Shown one piece after another: positions 17,205 through 25,914 of a DNA stretch of 56,851 nt. The DNA is from an uncultured Pelagibacteraceae bacterium. GTDB taxonomy: Bacteria; Pseudomonadota; Alphaproteobacteria; Pelagibacterales; Pelagibacteraceae. Under the pieces are notes generated by a model. That model made no database searches. It saw only the letters and a list, made by a program, of their open reading frames with translations, and was not told the origin of the DNA. The DNA is taken from contig CACOKN010000006.1 in the NCBI GenBank assembly GCA_902627805.1, forward strand, positions 1 to 56,851. Direction: 5' to 3'. The first letter of the stretch is position 1; every line of letters starts with the position of its first letter. A program made the translations under genes and the position numbers.

Positions 17205-18739
17205 TAAAAAAGATAAAATCAGCTTTAATTTCTGTTTCAGATAAATCAAACTTAAAACCATTATTACAAACATTAAATAGGTATAAAGTAAAACTAATCA
17301 GTTCGGGTGGCACATTTAAAACGATTAAAAAAATGGGTTATAAATGCATTGAGGTTTCTGAATATACCGGCTTTAATGAAATTCTTGATGGTCGAGTTAA
17401 AACACTTCATCCAAAAATTCATGCGGGAATTTTAAATAAAAGAAACAATAAGTCTCACAGAAGAGAGATAAAACTAAATGATTTTCAAAATATTGATTTA
17501 GTTATAGTTAACTTTTATCCATTTGAAAAAACCTTAAACGCTACCAAAAATCGTAATAAAATAATTGAAAAAATTGATATTGGCGGTCCTGCCTTAGTAA
17601 GAAGTGCTGCCAAAAATTACGATGACGTTGCAGTAATAACATCCATCAATCAATACTCAGAACTGAATGCTCAGTTAGAAAAATTTAAAGGTGCAACAAA
17701 ATTACAATTCAGGAAAAAATTATCTCAATCAGCCTTTAATGAAACAGCTTACTATGATTCGGTAATTTCAAATTACTTCAATTCAATTTCAGGTGAAAAT
17801 TTTGTTGAGAAAAAAGTTATTTATGGAAACTTAATCGAAAAATTAAGATATGGCGAAAATCCCCATCAAATTTCTGCTATTTACTCTAAAAATAAGAATT
17901 TTAAATTAAAAAAAATTCATGGAAAGCAATTAAGCTACAACAATTATAATGATATTTTTGCTGCTTTAACGATATCCAAAAGTCTACCAAAAAATATAGG
18001 CACTGTAATTATCAAACATGCTAACCCCTGTGGAGTTTCTATTTTAAAGGATAAAGTAAGCAGTTATAAATCTGCATTTGAATGTGATCCTGTGAGCGCA
18101 TTTGGAGGTATTGTCTCTTGTAATTTTAAGATTAATAAAAGCTTAGCTGTTGAGTTAAATAAAACTTTTTTAGAAGTAATTATTGCAAATGGTTTTGAAA
18201 CAAGCGCTCTGAAATTATTAAAATCCAAAAAAAATGTTAGAATTATAGATTCAACAAACTTTAACTTTGATGATGTTCTTCAAATTAACTCTGTATCAGA
18301 CTCAATGTTGATTCAATCTCAAGATGATCTTGTTTTTAAAAAAAACGATTTCAAAGTAGTCTCAAAGAAAAAACCAAACAAAACGCAATTTGAAAACTTA
18401 TTATTTGCATTTAATATTTCCCGTCATGTTAAATCCAATGCTATTGTACTCGTCGGTGATAAAACAACAGTTGGGATTGGATCTGGACAACCAAGTAGGC
18501 TTGATAGTTGTCAAATTGCAATAAATAAAATGAGAAAGTTCAAAAAAAATGAAAAAGAAATTGTTGCAGCATCTGATGCTTTTTTTCCATTTGTTGATGG
18601 TATTGAAAAATTAATTCAATCTGGTGTTTCTGCTGTGATCCAGCCCAGAGGATCAATCAGAGATAAAGAGATTATAAAGTTTGCAGATAAAACTAACACT
18701 ATTTTAATTTTTTCTAAAACAAGACATTTTAGACATTAA
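17183..18739 (+). CDS. purH: bifunctional AICAR transformylase / IMP cyclohydrolase
   Basis: Catalyses the last two steps of IMP synthesis, using 10-formyl-tetrahydrofolate (the product of FolD chemistry). The 518 residues comprise the N-terminal cyclohydrolase domain (SALISVSDKSNL, LISSGGTFKTI, GRVKTLHPKIHAGIL, IDIGGPALVRSAAKN) and the C-terminal transformylase domain (LRYGENPHQ, IIKHANPCGVS, SAFGGIVSCN, SNAIVLVGD, GIGSGQPSRLDS). It begins 22 bases inside the heparinase-like gene and has no alternative Met near the conserved start. Its stop overlaps the convergent phhB gene by four bases. Confidence 0.97.
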   Translation: MANKKNIVKKIKSALISVSDKSNLKPLLQTLNRYKVKLISSGGTFKTIKKMGYKCIEVSEYTGFNEILDGRVKTLHPKIHAGILNKRNNKSHRREIKLNDFQNIDLVIVNFYPFEKTLNATKNRNKIIEKIDIGGPALVRSAAKNYDDVAVITSINQYSELNAQLEKFKGATKLQFRKKLSQSAFNETAYYDSVISNYFNSISGENFVEKKVIYGNLIEKLRYGENPHQISAIYSKNKNFKLKKIHGKQLSYNNYNDIFAALTISKSLPKNIGTVIIKHANPCGVSILKDKVSSYKSAFECDPVSAFGGIVSCNFKINKSLAVELNKTFLEVIIANGFETSALKLLKSKKNVRIIDSTNFNFDDVLQINSVSDSMLIQSQDDLVFKKNDFKVVSKKKPNKTQFENLLFAFNISRHVKSNAIVLVGDKTTVGIGSGQPSRLDSCQIAINKMRKFKKNEKEIVAASDAFFPFVDGIEKLIQSGVSAVIQPRGSIRDKEIIKFADKTNTILIFSKTRHFRH

Positions 18740-19071
18740 ATCTTATCAATCTTTGAAGCTAAGATGAAATCATTTTCAGACAATCCTTCAATTGCGTGAG
18801 TTGAAATGTTTATTTTCGCATAACCCCATCCAAATAAAATTTCAGGGTGATGACCTTCCTCCTCAGACACTCTACCTACTTCATTTACAAATTTTTGACT
18901 CTCAACAAAGTTTTTAAATGTAAATTTTTTTTCTAAAAAATGTATATTTTTCTCATTTTTAATAACATCCCATCCATCAATTTTTTTTTGATATTTATGT
19001 ATTTCACTAATATCTAGTGCAGGTACACCACCTTCACAAGGGACACATTTTTTCTCAAATAGTTCACTCAT
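18736..19071 (-). CDS. phhB: pterin-4a-carbinolamine dehydratase
   Basis: Recycles 4a-hydroxytetrahydropterin produced by aromatic amino acid hydroxylases, and has been given other roles in bacteria. The 111-residue protein shows the family core EEGHHPEILFGWGYAKINI (the catalytic His pair) and STHAIEGLSENDFILASKID. The N-terminus carries the frequent KCVPCEGGVPAL segment. No phenylalanine hydroxylase gene is in this window. The next gene upstream on the same strand is tRNA-Gly, 48 bases away, and read-through from its promoter could express phhB since no terminator is obvious between them. Confidence 0.93.
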   Translation of the reverse strand: MSELFEKKCVPCEGGVPALDISEIHKYQKKIDGWDVIKNEKNIHFLEKKFTFKNFVESQKFVNEVGRVSEEEGHHPEILFGWGYAKINISTHAIEGLSENDFILASKIDKI

Positions 19072-19119
19072 TTATTTACATCCTCATCTAATTAAATTTA
19101 CTATTATATTACTTTAAAA

Positions 19120-19194
19120 TGGAGCGGGCAAAGGGGATCGAACCCTCGACCTTCTCGTTGGCAACGAGACGCTCTACCACTGAGCTACGCCCGC
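19120..19194 (-). tRNA. tRNA-Gly (anticodon GCC), CCA encoded
   Basis: The minus strand folds into a complete cloverleaf: acceptor GCGGGCG with TGCCCGC (one G-T pair), D arm GCTC/GAGC, anticodon stem TCTCG/CGAGA with loop TTGCCAA (anticodon GCC), and T arm GAGGG/CCCTT with TTCGATC. A discriminator T is followed by an encoded CCA at 19120-19122. It reads GGC and GGT glycine codons. It stands alone rather than in a tRNA cluster and has its own promoter at 19205-19233. Confidence 0.98.
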
Positions 19195-19204
19195 AAAAGA
19201 AATT

Positions 19205-19233
19205 AATATAGTGTGTCGTTTTTTTTAATTCAA
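19205..19233 (-). promoter_or_regulatory. sigma-70-type promoter of tRNA-Gly
   Basis: On the minus strand TTGAAT (19233-19228) is followed by exactly 17 bases and TATATT (19210-19205). The predicted start of transcription lies about four to five bases before the tRNA 5' end at 19194. The element rules out the GTG at 19213 as a sensible start for the opposite-strand LON-domain gene. Confidence 0.7.
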
Positions 19234-19260
19234 GTAATATTAATTATGGTATGTTTTTTT

Positions 19261-19905
19261 ATGAAAAAAGAAGATTTACCAAAAACAATACCAGTTTTTC
19301 CATTAAGTAACTTTATCATTTTTCCAAGAACTACTGTGCCATTAAATATATTTGAACCAAGATATATTGACATGATTAACGATAGTATGAGGTCAAACAA
19401 GCTTATTGGGATGATACAACCTAGAAATTCAAAAGAAAGTGGAGTTGCTCCTGAATTATATGATATCGGGTGTATGGGTAAAATTACCAGCTTTAGGGAA
19501 AATAATAATGGTCAATTTTTTATTGAACTTAAGGGTGTGATCAGATTTCAAAAAATAAATGAAATAAAATCAAATAAAAAATACAGAGAATACAATATAG
19601 ATTTTAATGATTTTTACGAGGATTTAAATTATCAGAGTGAAAATCTACAATTTTCTGATTTAAAATTGATATTTAAAAACTTAAAAAATCTTTTTGAAAA
19701 ACAAGGATTTATTATTAATTGGAAAGGATTAGAGAAACAAAGTGTAGATGAAACAATAAATGCTCTGGCAATGGCATCTCCTTTTACGCTAGAGGAAAAA
19801 CAAATTTTGTTAGAGGCCAAAAATTTGGAGCTAAGAAAAACTAAAATATCAGAAATTTTAACTACTTATTCTTTTGATAATTATAATAATACAACTGTTC
19901 AATAA
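19261..19905 (+). CDS. LON N-terminal domain protein (peptidase S16-like, no protease domain)
   Basis: A 214-residue stand-alone LON substrate-binding domain, lacking the ATPase and protease parts of Lon. Conserved positions are TIPVFPLSNFIIFPRTTVPL, NIFEPRYIDMINDSM, LIGMIQPR and the GCMGKITSF segment. Such proteins are widespread in Alphaproteobacteria and their function is unknown. I start at the ATG at 19261; an ATG at 19246 is also possible, but the GTG at 19213 lies in the tRNA promoter. The gene ends two bases before the convergent UbiH-like gene. Confidence 0.85.
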   Translation: MKKEDLPKTIPVFPLSNFIIFPRTTVPLNIFEPRYIDMINDSMRSNKLIGMIQPRNSKESGVAPELYDIGCMGKITSFRENNNGQFFIELKGVIRFQKINEIKSNKKYREYNIDFNDFYEDLNYQSENLQFSDLKLIFKNLKNLFEKQGFIINWKGLEKQSVDETINALAMASPFTLEEKQILLEAKNLELRKTKISEILTTYSFDNYNNTTVQ

Positions 19906-19907
19906 AA

Positions 19908-20978
19908 CTAAATTTTAAAACCTCTATTAGCTATATTTTTAAAAGTTCTGTTTAGAAATTTGTTTTTTCCTACAAGCTTAACTGATTTGCTAAGGATATT
20001 ATTGTCCATCTTAGTTTCAAGATTAAAAAATTCATATATAAAATCAATACCACTTGAAAATAAATAATTTTTATATCTAGTAGTATTTTGAAAATCCTCA
20101 CAAATTGAATTATCTATATCTAATCCATTCTTTAATTTAAGATCAATTAAATTATTCAAATCTTGAATATCTCTTATAGTCATATTAAAACCTTGACCAG
20201 CTAAAGGATGAAGGCGATGTAATAAATCGCCAAAAGCTAAAATATTTTTATGATAATAAATTCTTAAATTTGAGGATTTCAACTCAAAAAAGTTATTAAT
20301 ACCAAAATTTATAATTGAATATTTAGTGTTATATCTTTCAATTAATTTTTTTAAATCAATATTTTTTTTACCTTTAATTGAATAAACAATTGAAGTTTCT
20401 GTTTCTGATAATGGTAAAAATGCCAGAGGTCCATTTTTTGTAAATATTTGAGATGCTGCATTATTCTTAATTTTTTTGTGTTTCAAAATCGTGGTATATG
20501 CAAAACTATCATATTTTTTTTTAAGACTTCTTGCGAAAAATTTCTTTGAAAAATAATTATTATTTTCACAATTGATTATTAATTTATATTTTTTTAAATT
20601 TGAAATTTTATAGTTAAAATTCTTTTTAAATTTACAAAGCTTTTCTTTTTTTAAACTTATTAATAATTTACTTTGTAATTTATTATTTCTCAGTACAGCA
20701 AAAAGGGTCTTATTGTTATTTTCAAAATTTAAAATTTTTTCATTTCTTAGATTATCTGAGTAAATTTCAATTTTTTTTATATCCCACAACAATTTTTTTA
20801 TATCTAGTATTTCTTTATTAAAATATAATAAGTTATCATTTGATATACCAATTGTTCGACTCCTATTGAAATCTAAACTTTTTTTACCAAAAAAAATATC
20901 AACAGAAAGTCCTTTTTTAATCAAAGATTTTGCTAAACTTAATCCAGTTAATCCACCACCTAGAATACAAAGTTTCAT
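19908..20978 (-). CDS. UbiH/UbiF-family FAD-dependent hydroxylase
   Basis: Probable ubiquinone-ring hydroxylase of about 356 residues. The FAD-binding GxGxxG variant MKLCILGGGLTGLSLAKSL opens the protein and the C-terminal motif FGDLLHRLHPLAGQGFNMTI carries the second FAD-contact Asp and the HP-AGQGFN sequence typical of UbiH/Coq6. The middle is short and Lys/Asn rich, making the protein smaller than E. coli UbiH (about 390 residues). I start at 20978, directly at the Rossmann beta strand, rather than 20999. Which ring position it hydroxylates cannot be told. It is divergent from ftsK across 31 bases. Confidence 0.85.
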   Translation of the reverse strand: MKLCILGGGLTGLSLAKSLIKKGLSVDIFFGKKSLDFNRSRTIGISNDNLLYFNKEILDIKKLLWDIKKIEIYSDNLRNEKILNFENNNKTLFAVLRNNKLQSKLLISLKKEKLCKFKKNFNYKISNLKKYKLIINCENNNYFSKKFFARSLKKKYDSFAYTTILKHKKIKNNAASQIFTKNGPLAFLPLSETETSIVYSIKGKKNIDLKKLIERYNTKYSIINFGINNFFELKSSNLRIYYHKNILAFGDLLHRLHPLAGQGFNMTIRDIQDLNNLIDLKLKNGLDIDNSICEDFQNTTRYKNYLFSSGIDFIYEFFNLETKMDNNILSKSVKLVGKNKFLNRTFKNIANRGFKI

Positions 20979-21009
20979 ATTAATTTTTAATTTTAACAAT
21001 AAAAATTAG

Positions 21010-23130
21010 ATGATACAAAGTGGTAAATTTGATTCATCTGATATGGATATAAAAAAACTTTCAAATACAGCCCTAACATTCATAACAAATAGATTAATAG
21101 AAATTTTTGGTATTTGTGTTCTTTTAATGGGGGTTTTAATTTTAATTGCCTTAATTTCATACTCTCCAGAAGATCCAAATTTTATTTTTCCGGAGAATAC
21201 TATTATTAAAAATGTTTTAGGTTATCAAGGTAGTGTTACTTCTGACTTTATTTTTCAATCTATAGGCTTAATTGGATACTTCTTACCTATTACTTATATC
21301 TTTACAGGTTTAAATATTTTTAGAAAAAAAGAAATTTTGATTGTTATAGAAAACACTTTTTTTGTAACAATTTATGCATTGTTTGGATCCTTGTTTTTAT
21401 CAAAATTTTACTCTGAAAATTTTACACTTTATATTAATGGTAATGGTGGTTTTGTTGGCAATTATCTATCAGAGAACTTTTTCGTTAATCTATTAAATCG
21501 ATATGAAGACTTTTCATACTATCTACTTCTACTACTAATTATATTTTTTTTTATTTTAAGTATAAATTTTAATTTAAAAAATTTTATTTCAAGTTTTAAA
21601 AAAATATTAAATATTTTATTTAAGAAAGACTCTAAAAATTATACAAATAAAGACGAACTTATAAATGAATTTATTCCTCAAGATGAAATAAAAGACATTA
21701 TACAAGAAGATTTACCATTTATTAAAGCTGAAAATAATAGGCCTTCAAAAACCAAATTTTCTCTTCCCTCAATTGATCTATTAAAAACTCCAACAAAAAG
21801 TGAAAGGGGAAGTCTAAATAAAAATGAAAATAATAATCCAGAGTTTTTAGAAAAAATTCTTTTAGATTTTGGTGTTAATGGAAAGATTAAAAAGGTTAGT
21901 CATGGCCCAGTGGTTACTTTAAATGAATTTGAACCAGCAGCAGGTATTAAAGTTTCTAAAATAATTAATCTATCTGACGATATTGCAAGAAATACAAGCT
22001 CAGAGTCCGCACGAATAGCAACTATTCCAGGAAGTAATACTATTGGTATAGAGCTTCCAAATTTAAATAGAGAGAATGTATATCTCAGTGAAATATTAGA
22101 TAATTCAAGCTTTAAAAAGAAAGAGATCAAATTACCGATTGCATTAGGAAAAAATATTTCTGGCACTCCGGTCATCGGGGACCTTTCTGCAATGCCTCAT
22201 TTACTTATTGCTGGTACTACTGGTTCTGGAAAATCAGTTTGTATCAATACAATTATTTTATCACTTCTTTACAAGCACACTCCTGAAAGGTGTAAATTTA
22301 TTTTAATTGATCCTAAGATGTTGGAACTTTCTACTTATGAAGGTATTCCACACCTACTTTGCCCAGTGATTACCGAAGCTAAAAAAGCTACCTCTGTTCT
22401 TGGTTGGGTCGTTAAAGAGATGGAAAGCAGATATAGGCTAATGACCAAAGAAGGAGTGAGAAATATTGATAGTTATAATTCAAAACATAAATTACCGATG
22501 CCCTACATAGTGGTGGTAGTTGATGAGATGTCTGATTTGATGTTGGTAGCAGGAAAAGAAATTGAAAATTATATTCAAAAATTATCACAAATGGCTAGAG
22601 CTGCTGGAATTCATATTATTATGGCTACTCAAAGACCTAGTGTTGATGTAATTACAGGTACAATTAAAGCAAATTTTCCAACTCGAATTTCTTTTCAAGT
22701 CACATCTAAAATAGATAGTAGAACAATTTTAGGTGAGCAAGGAGCTGAACAATTGTTAGGAAAAGGCGATATGTTGTATATGTCGTCCGCAAATAGAATT
22801 GTGAGAATTCATGCTCCTTTTGTCTCAGACACTGAAATAGAAAAAATAAATAACTTTTTAAGATCTCAAGCGGAGCCTGATTATGTTGATGAAATACTTA
22901 ATTTTGCTGATGAAAAAGAATTTAATGAGTCAAAAAATCAAGGTGAAAAAGATGAATTATATCAAACTGCCATTGAAATAATTAAAACAGAGGGAAAAGC
23001 ATCAACTTCATTTTTACAACGAAAACTTCAAATTGGATACAATCGTGCAGCAAGAATAATTGATATGATGGAATCTGAAGGAATCGTAAGTAAAGCAAAT
23101 CATGTTGGAAAAAGAGATGTTCTTAAATGA
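21010..23130 (+). CDS. ftsK: DNA translocase FtsK
   Basis: Septum-anchored motor that pumps chromosome termini apart and activates XerCD recombination at dif. The 706 residues include four hydrophobic N-terminal segments (about 25-50, 75-97, 110-130, 165-190), a short linker of about 80 residues instead of the long linker of E. coli, the alpha/beta motor with Walker A AGTTGSGKS (about residue 400), Walker B YIVVVVDEMSDLM, and a C-terminal gamma winged helix (GKASTSFLQRKLQIGYNRAA) that reads KOPS. The total is near the minimum for a complete FtsK, fitting a streamlined genome. Its stop overlaps lolA by four bases. Confidence 0.96.
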   Translation: MIQSGKFDSSDMDIKKLSNTALTFITNRLIEIFGICVLLMGVLILIALISYSPEDPNFIFPENTIIKNVLGYQGSVTSDFIFQSIGLIGYFLPITYIFTGLNIFRKKEILIVIENTFFVTIYALFGSLFLSKFYSENFTLYINGNGGFVGNYLSENFFVNLLNRYEDFSYYLLLLLIIFFFILSINFNLKNFISSFKKILNILFKKDSKNYTNKDELINEFIPQDEIKDIIQEDLPFIKAENNRPSKTKFSLPSIDLLKTPTKSERGSLNKNENNNPEFLEKILLDFGVNGKIKKVSHGPVVTLNEFEPAAGIKVSKIINLSDDIARNTSSESARIATIPGSNTIGIELPNLNRENVYLSEILDNSSFKKKEIKLPIALGKNISGTPVIGDLSAMPHLLIAGTTGSGKSVCINTIILSLLYKHTPERCKFILIDPKMLELSTYEGIPHLLCPVITEAKKATSVLGWVVKEMESRYRLMTKEGVRNIDSYNSKHKLPMPYIVVVVDEMSDLMLVAGKEIENYIQKLSQMARAAGIHIIMATQRPSVDVITGTIKANFPTRISFQVTSKIDSRTILGEQGAEQLLGKGDMLYMSSANRIVRIHAPFVSDTEIEKINNFLRSQAEPDYVDEILNFADEKEFNESKNQGEKDELYQTAIEIIKTEGKASTSFLQRKLQIGYNRAARIIDMMESEGIVSKANHVGKRDVLK

Positions 23131-23675
23131 AAAAGTTACTTTTTGTCGTAATTTATCTTTCAATAATTTCTAGTGTCTCAGCATCAATTAAGGAAAATAT
23201 AATTAAGAAGTTCACTGATATCAAAAATATATCATTCGACTTTGAACAAAATATTAATGGTAAAATTGAGAATGGAAATTGTATAATTGAGTATCCAAAA
23301 AAAATTTATTGTAAGTATAATTTAAGTAATCAAAAAATTCTAGTTTCAAACGGAAAATCATTAGTAATTAAGACATTAAGTAGTTATTACTTTTATCCAC
23401 TTGAAAAAACGCCTCTAGATACAATACTTAATAAAGAATATTTATTAAAAAAAATAACAAATTTAGATCAGAGAGATGTGGGTGATGACTTCATAAACTT
23501 CAATTTTGTAGAAAATGAAAATGAGATAAATCTATTTTTTGATAAGAAAACTTATAATTTAATTGGATGGCAAACAGTGGATATTTATCAAAATGTAAGT
23601 ATTACCTATCTTTCTTCAATTAAAAGAAATCAAAAATTAAATAAAGAAATATTTAAACTTCCTCAACAAAACTAA
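23127..23675 (+). CDS. lolA: outer-membrane lipoprotein carrier protein
   Basis: Periplasmic chaperone ferrying lipoproteins from LolCDE to the outer membrane. The 182-residue product starts with a signal peptide (MKKLLFVVIYLSIISSVSA, cleavage likely after VSA) followed by the LolA half-barrel: KNISFDFEQNINGKIENGNC, a YPKKIYCKYN strand, ILVSNGKSLVIKT and the later LIGWQTVDIYQN. Sequence similarity is modest, but ftsK-lolA adjacency with the four-base ATGA overlap is common in Alphaproteobacteria and supports the call. Several putative client lipoproteins are in this window (LptE, DUF3576, the his-operon lipoprotein). Confidence 0.9.
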   Translation: MKKLLFVVIYLSIISSVSASIKENIIKKFTDIKNISFDFEQNINGKIENGNCIIEYPKKIYCKYNLSNQKILVSNGKSLVIKTLSSYYFYPLEKTPLDTILNKEYLLKKITNLDQRDVGDDFINFNFVENENEINLFFDKKTYNLIGWQTVDIYQNVSITYLSSIKRNQKLNKEIFKLPQQN

Positions 23676-23676
23676 T

Positions 23677-24180
23677 TCAAATCACTACAGTTTCTGTTTT
23701 GAAAACTTTCATGCCTCTTGCAATATAATTATTTAATGCATTTTTGTGATCTAATGAACATGTATGGACCCAAACTCTTTTAGGTTTTTCTTTAAAAGAA
23801 TTTTTAATGGCTGCTGATAATAGATATGAACCTAATTTTTTATTTTGATATTCTTCCAATAAACCCAAATAAGCTATCTCGACTTCATTTTTATCTTTAT
23901 GTAAAATAAGTTCAAAATATCCTGCTAGTTCATCCTTATCCTTTAATACGTACGTTTTTACTTTTTTGTCAGAAACATAATCTAACCATTGTTTTTCGCC
24001 CCATATTAATCGGTCTACCCAATGATGACTTTTGCCAATATTTTTGTAAAAAAATTTATTTAATTGAAAATCGACTGGGTAAACTAAATTTATCGAATAA
24101 TGGTCTGATAAATTTGTAGAGTCCTTTAAATCTTCCAAATAAGATATTTCTAAATAATTTCTCTCTACTTTTTTATTCAC
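23677..24180 (-). CDS. GNAT-family N-acetyltransferase
   Basis: A 167-residue protein with the GNAT acetyl-CoA fold: AGYFELILHKDKNEVEIAYL (beta4), the acetyl-CoA loop GLLEEYQNKKLGSYLLSAAI (motif A, Q/RxxGxG/A form) and the late LDHKNALNNYIARGMKVFK (motif B). The substrate is unknown; the conserved IAYLGLL and VWVHTCSLDH segments resemble a GNAT group often found near his or HIT genes. It is the last gene of the leftward histidine cluster, and its ATG overlaps the HIT gene stop by four bases, so it is probably expressed from the his operon. It ends one base from lolA, tail to tail. Confidence 0.87.
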   Translation of the reverse strand: MNKKVERNYLEISYLEDLKDSTNLSDHYSINLVYPVDFQLNKFFYKNIGKSHHWVDRLIWGEKQWLDYVSDKKVKTYVLKDKDELAGYFELILHKDKNEVEIAYLGLLEEYQNKKLGSYLLSAAIKNSFKEKPKRVWVHTCSLDHKNALNNYIARGMKVFKTETVVI

Positions 24181-24542
24181 TGCACCATCTTACCAACTGG
24201 TTCACCACCAAATAAATGAAAGTGAAGATGGGGTACTTCTTGACCGCCATGCTCATTTATATTTGCTAAGGCTCTATATCCTTTACCTGTATCTACTGAA
24301 ATACCTAGTTTTTTTGCAACTATATTGATACCTTTTAACAATCCAACCATCTCATCTGAAGAAGCATTATTACTAAAATCATCTAAATCTATGTATTTTC
24401 CTTTGGGAATTACAAGTGCATGAATTTTTTTTTGAGGATTGATGTCATAAAAAGATAATACAAAATCATCTTCAAAAATTTTTTTGCAAGGAATTTCACC
24501 TCTTAAAATTTTTGCAAAAATGTTATTGTCATCGTAACTCAT
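24177..24542 (-). CDS. hinT: HIT-family nucleotide hydrolase (HinT-like)
   Basis: A 121-residue histidine-triad protein; HinT-type enzymes hydrolyse nucleoside phosphoramidates. NNIFAKILRGEIPCKKIFED, the FYDINPQKKIHALVIPKGKY block and GQEVPHLHFHLFGG are present, the last being the His-x-His-x-His active site (about residues 104-110). The C-terminus GEPVGKMVQ is the typical short HinT tail. It overlaps genes on both sides by four bases, inside the run that begins with hisB. HIT genes beside hisE are frequent in Alphaproteobacteria, with no proven link to histidine synthesis. Confidence 0.95.
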   Translation of the reverse strand: MSYDDNNIFAKILRGEIPCKKIFEDDFVLSFYDINPQKKIHALVIPKGKYIDLDDFSNNASSDEMVGLLKGINIVAKKLGISVDTGKGYRALANINEHGGQEVPHLHFHLFGGEPVGKMVQ

Positions 24543-24883
24543 TCTATAACCTCAAGTTCCTCATTTATACTGATTATTTTTCCACCTCTTACATTAGCAT
24601 CCACTACTGCACACTCATAATAAGCAAAAGATGTTTCCTCGGCTATTTGTTTCATATCTAAACATTTAGATTTATTTTTGACTAATAAATGTTCATTTAA
24701 TCGAGGAGGATTACCCAAATACATCATTAAGGCAATAACTTCCCCTTGTCTCTCAATATCAGCAGACTTCTCTAACACAGCAACTCTGTCAGACACTCCT
24801 ATCTCGAATTCTGTAAAAGCTTCATAACCTTTATAAATAACAAAACCTAATATTAAAAAAAATATAATCTTAATTTTGCTCAT
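24539..24883 (-). CDS. membrane-anchored small protein of unknown function in the his operon
   Basis: A 114-residue protein I do not recognise. It has one N-terminal hydrophobic segment (about residues 4-20, MSKIKIIFFLILGFVIYKGY) that is either an uncleaved signal or an anchor, then a polar domain of about 90 residues with two Cys (74 and 91) that could form a disulphide in the periplasm. Segments of note are RVAVLEKSADIERQGEVIAL and YECAVVDANVRGGKI. It overlaps hisE by 14 bases at its start and hinT by four bases at its end, so it is translated as part of the his transcript. No function can be assigned. Confidence 0.65.
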   Translation of the reverse strand: MSKIKIIFFLILGFVIYKGYEAFTEFEIGVSDRVAVLEKSADIERQGEVIALMMYLGNPPRLNEHLLVKNKSKCLDMKQIAEETSFAYYECAVVDANVRGGKIISINEELEVIE

Positions 24884-25157
24884 TAGATTTTTTTCTTTTT
24901 TCTAATTCTTCTTCTATTTTCTCAATCTTAATATTATGTGCCTCAAGATAAATTATCAAATGATAAAATACATCAGCAGCTTCATGTATTTTATTAGTAT
25001 CTTTATCTACAGCCTCAATAAGTTCATTTATTTCCTCTAGAACTTTTGATTTGCTTAATGATTTATCTGATAATAATTTATTAGTATATGATCCATCAAC
25101 TGGCTTTTCTTTTCTTTCACGCGCGAGCTTAAATAAATTTTTAAGTGTAGTTAACAT
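24870..25157 (-). CDS. hisE: phosphoribosyl-ATP pyrophosphatase
   Basis: Second step of histidine synthesis: hydrolyses phosphoribosyl-ATP to phosphoribosyl-AMP. From the ATG at 25157 the product is 95 residues, the usual size of stand-alone HisE, with the MazG-like all-alpha core: SYTNKLLSDKSLSKSKVLEE, the metal-binding EINELIEA (Glu residues) and HEAADVFYHLIIYL (Glu and Asp). A longer frame to 25226 exists but runs inside hisF and adds nothing homologous. hisI is not fused and is not in the window. The start lies one base after the hisF stop. Confidence 0.94.
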   Translation of the reverse strand: MLTTLKNLFKLARERKEKPVDGSYTNKLLSDKSLSKSKVLEEINELIEAVDKDTNKIHEAADVFYHLIIYLEAHNIKIEKIEEELEKRKKSNEQN

Positions 25158-25158
25158 A

Positions 25159-25914
25159 CTAAATTCTAACAGGAATTCCTTTTGAGTCCAAATATTCCTT
25201 AGCCTCTTGCACCGAGTGTTTGCCATAGTGAAATATTGAAGCTGCTAAAACTGCGCTCGCTTTTCCTAACTTAATTCCATCAACCAAATGATCTAGGTTT
25301 CCAACACCACCTGATGCAATTAAAGGTATATTTACTTTTGATGCAATTTTACTCATCAAATTGACGTCATAACCTATTTGTGTTCCATCCCTATCCATTG
25401 ACGTTACAAGTAATTCTCCTGCCCCACTATCTTCCATTTTTTTGGCATACTCCAAAGCGTTAAGACCACTATTTTTTCTGCCTCCATGAGTAAATATTTC
25501 CCACTTATCACCATTTTTTTTTACATCAATTGCAACAACAATACATTGTGAACCAAACTTTTTTGAACTATCTAAAACAACTTTTGGATTTTCAACAGCT
25601 GCAGTATTAATAGATACTTTGTCGGCACCACAATTTAATAATTTACTGATATCATCTGTACTTCTTACTCCTCCGCCAACAGTTAGAGGAACAAAGCATT
25701 TTTTTGATGTTCTCTCAACCACTTCATAAATTGTATCTCTATTTTCATTGGAAGCAGTAATATCTAAAAAACAAATTTCATCTGCACCTCCATCAGAATA
25801 AATTTTTGCTTGTTCAACTGGATCACCTGCATCTTTTAAATCAACAAAGTTAATCCCTTTAACTACACGTCCGTTTTTAACGTCTAAACAAGTAATTATT
25901 CTATTTTTAAGCAT
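25159..25914 (-). CDS. hisF: imidazole glycerol phosphate synthase cyclase subunit
   Basis: TIM-barrel partner of HisH, using ammonia channelled from it to form imidazole glycerol phosphate and AICAR (the latter feeding PurH). The 251 residues carry the catalytic Asp in [19 protein letters not shown] and in [10 protein letters not shown], the phosphate-binding GGGVRS and ASGGVGN loops, and the [12 protein letters not shown] segment. Length and termini are standard. It overlaps hisA by eight bases at its start. Confidence 0.97.
   Translation of the reverse strand: MLKNRIITCLDVKNGRVVKGINFVDLKDAGDPVEQAKIYSDGGADEICFLDITASNENRDTIYEVVERTSKKCFVPLTVGGGVRSTDDISKLLNCGADKVSINTAAVENPKVVLDSSKKFGSQCIVVAIDVKKNGDKWEIFTHGGRKNSGLNALEYAKKMEDSGAGELLVTSMDRDGTQIGYDVNLMSKIASKVNIPLIASGGVGNLDHLVDGIKLGKASAVLAASIFHYGKHSVQEAKEYLDSKGIPVRI

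Noticed and set aside
19213..19260. GTG start for the LON-domain protein
   Set aside because: Overlaps the tRNA-Gly promoter spacer and encodes a hydrophobic stretch not expected in this cytosolic family.
25158..25226. Longer hisE start
   Set aside because: Lies inside hisF and adds 23 residues with no similarity to HisE; ATG at 25157 gives the usual length.
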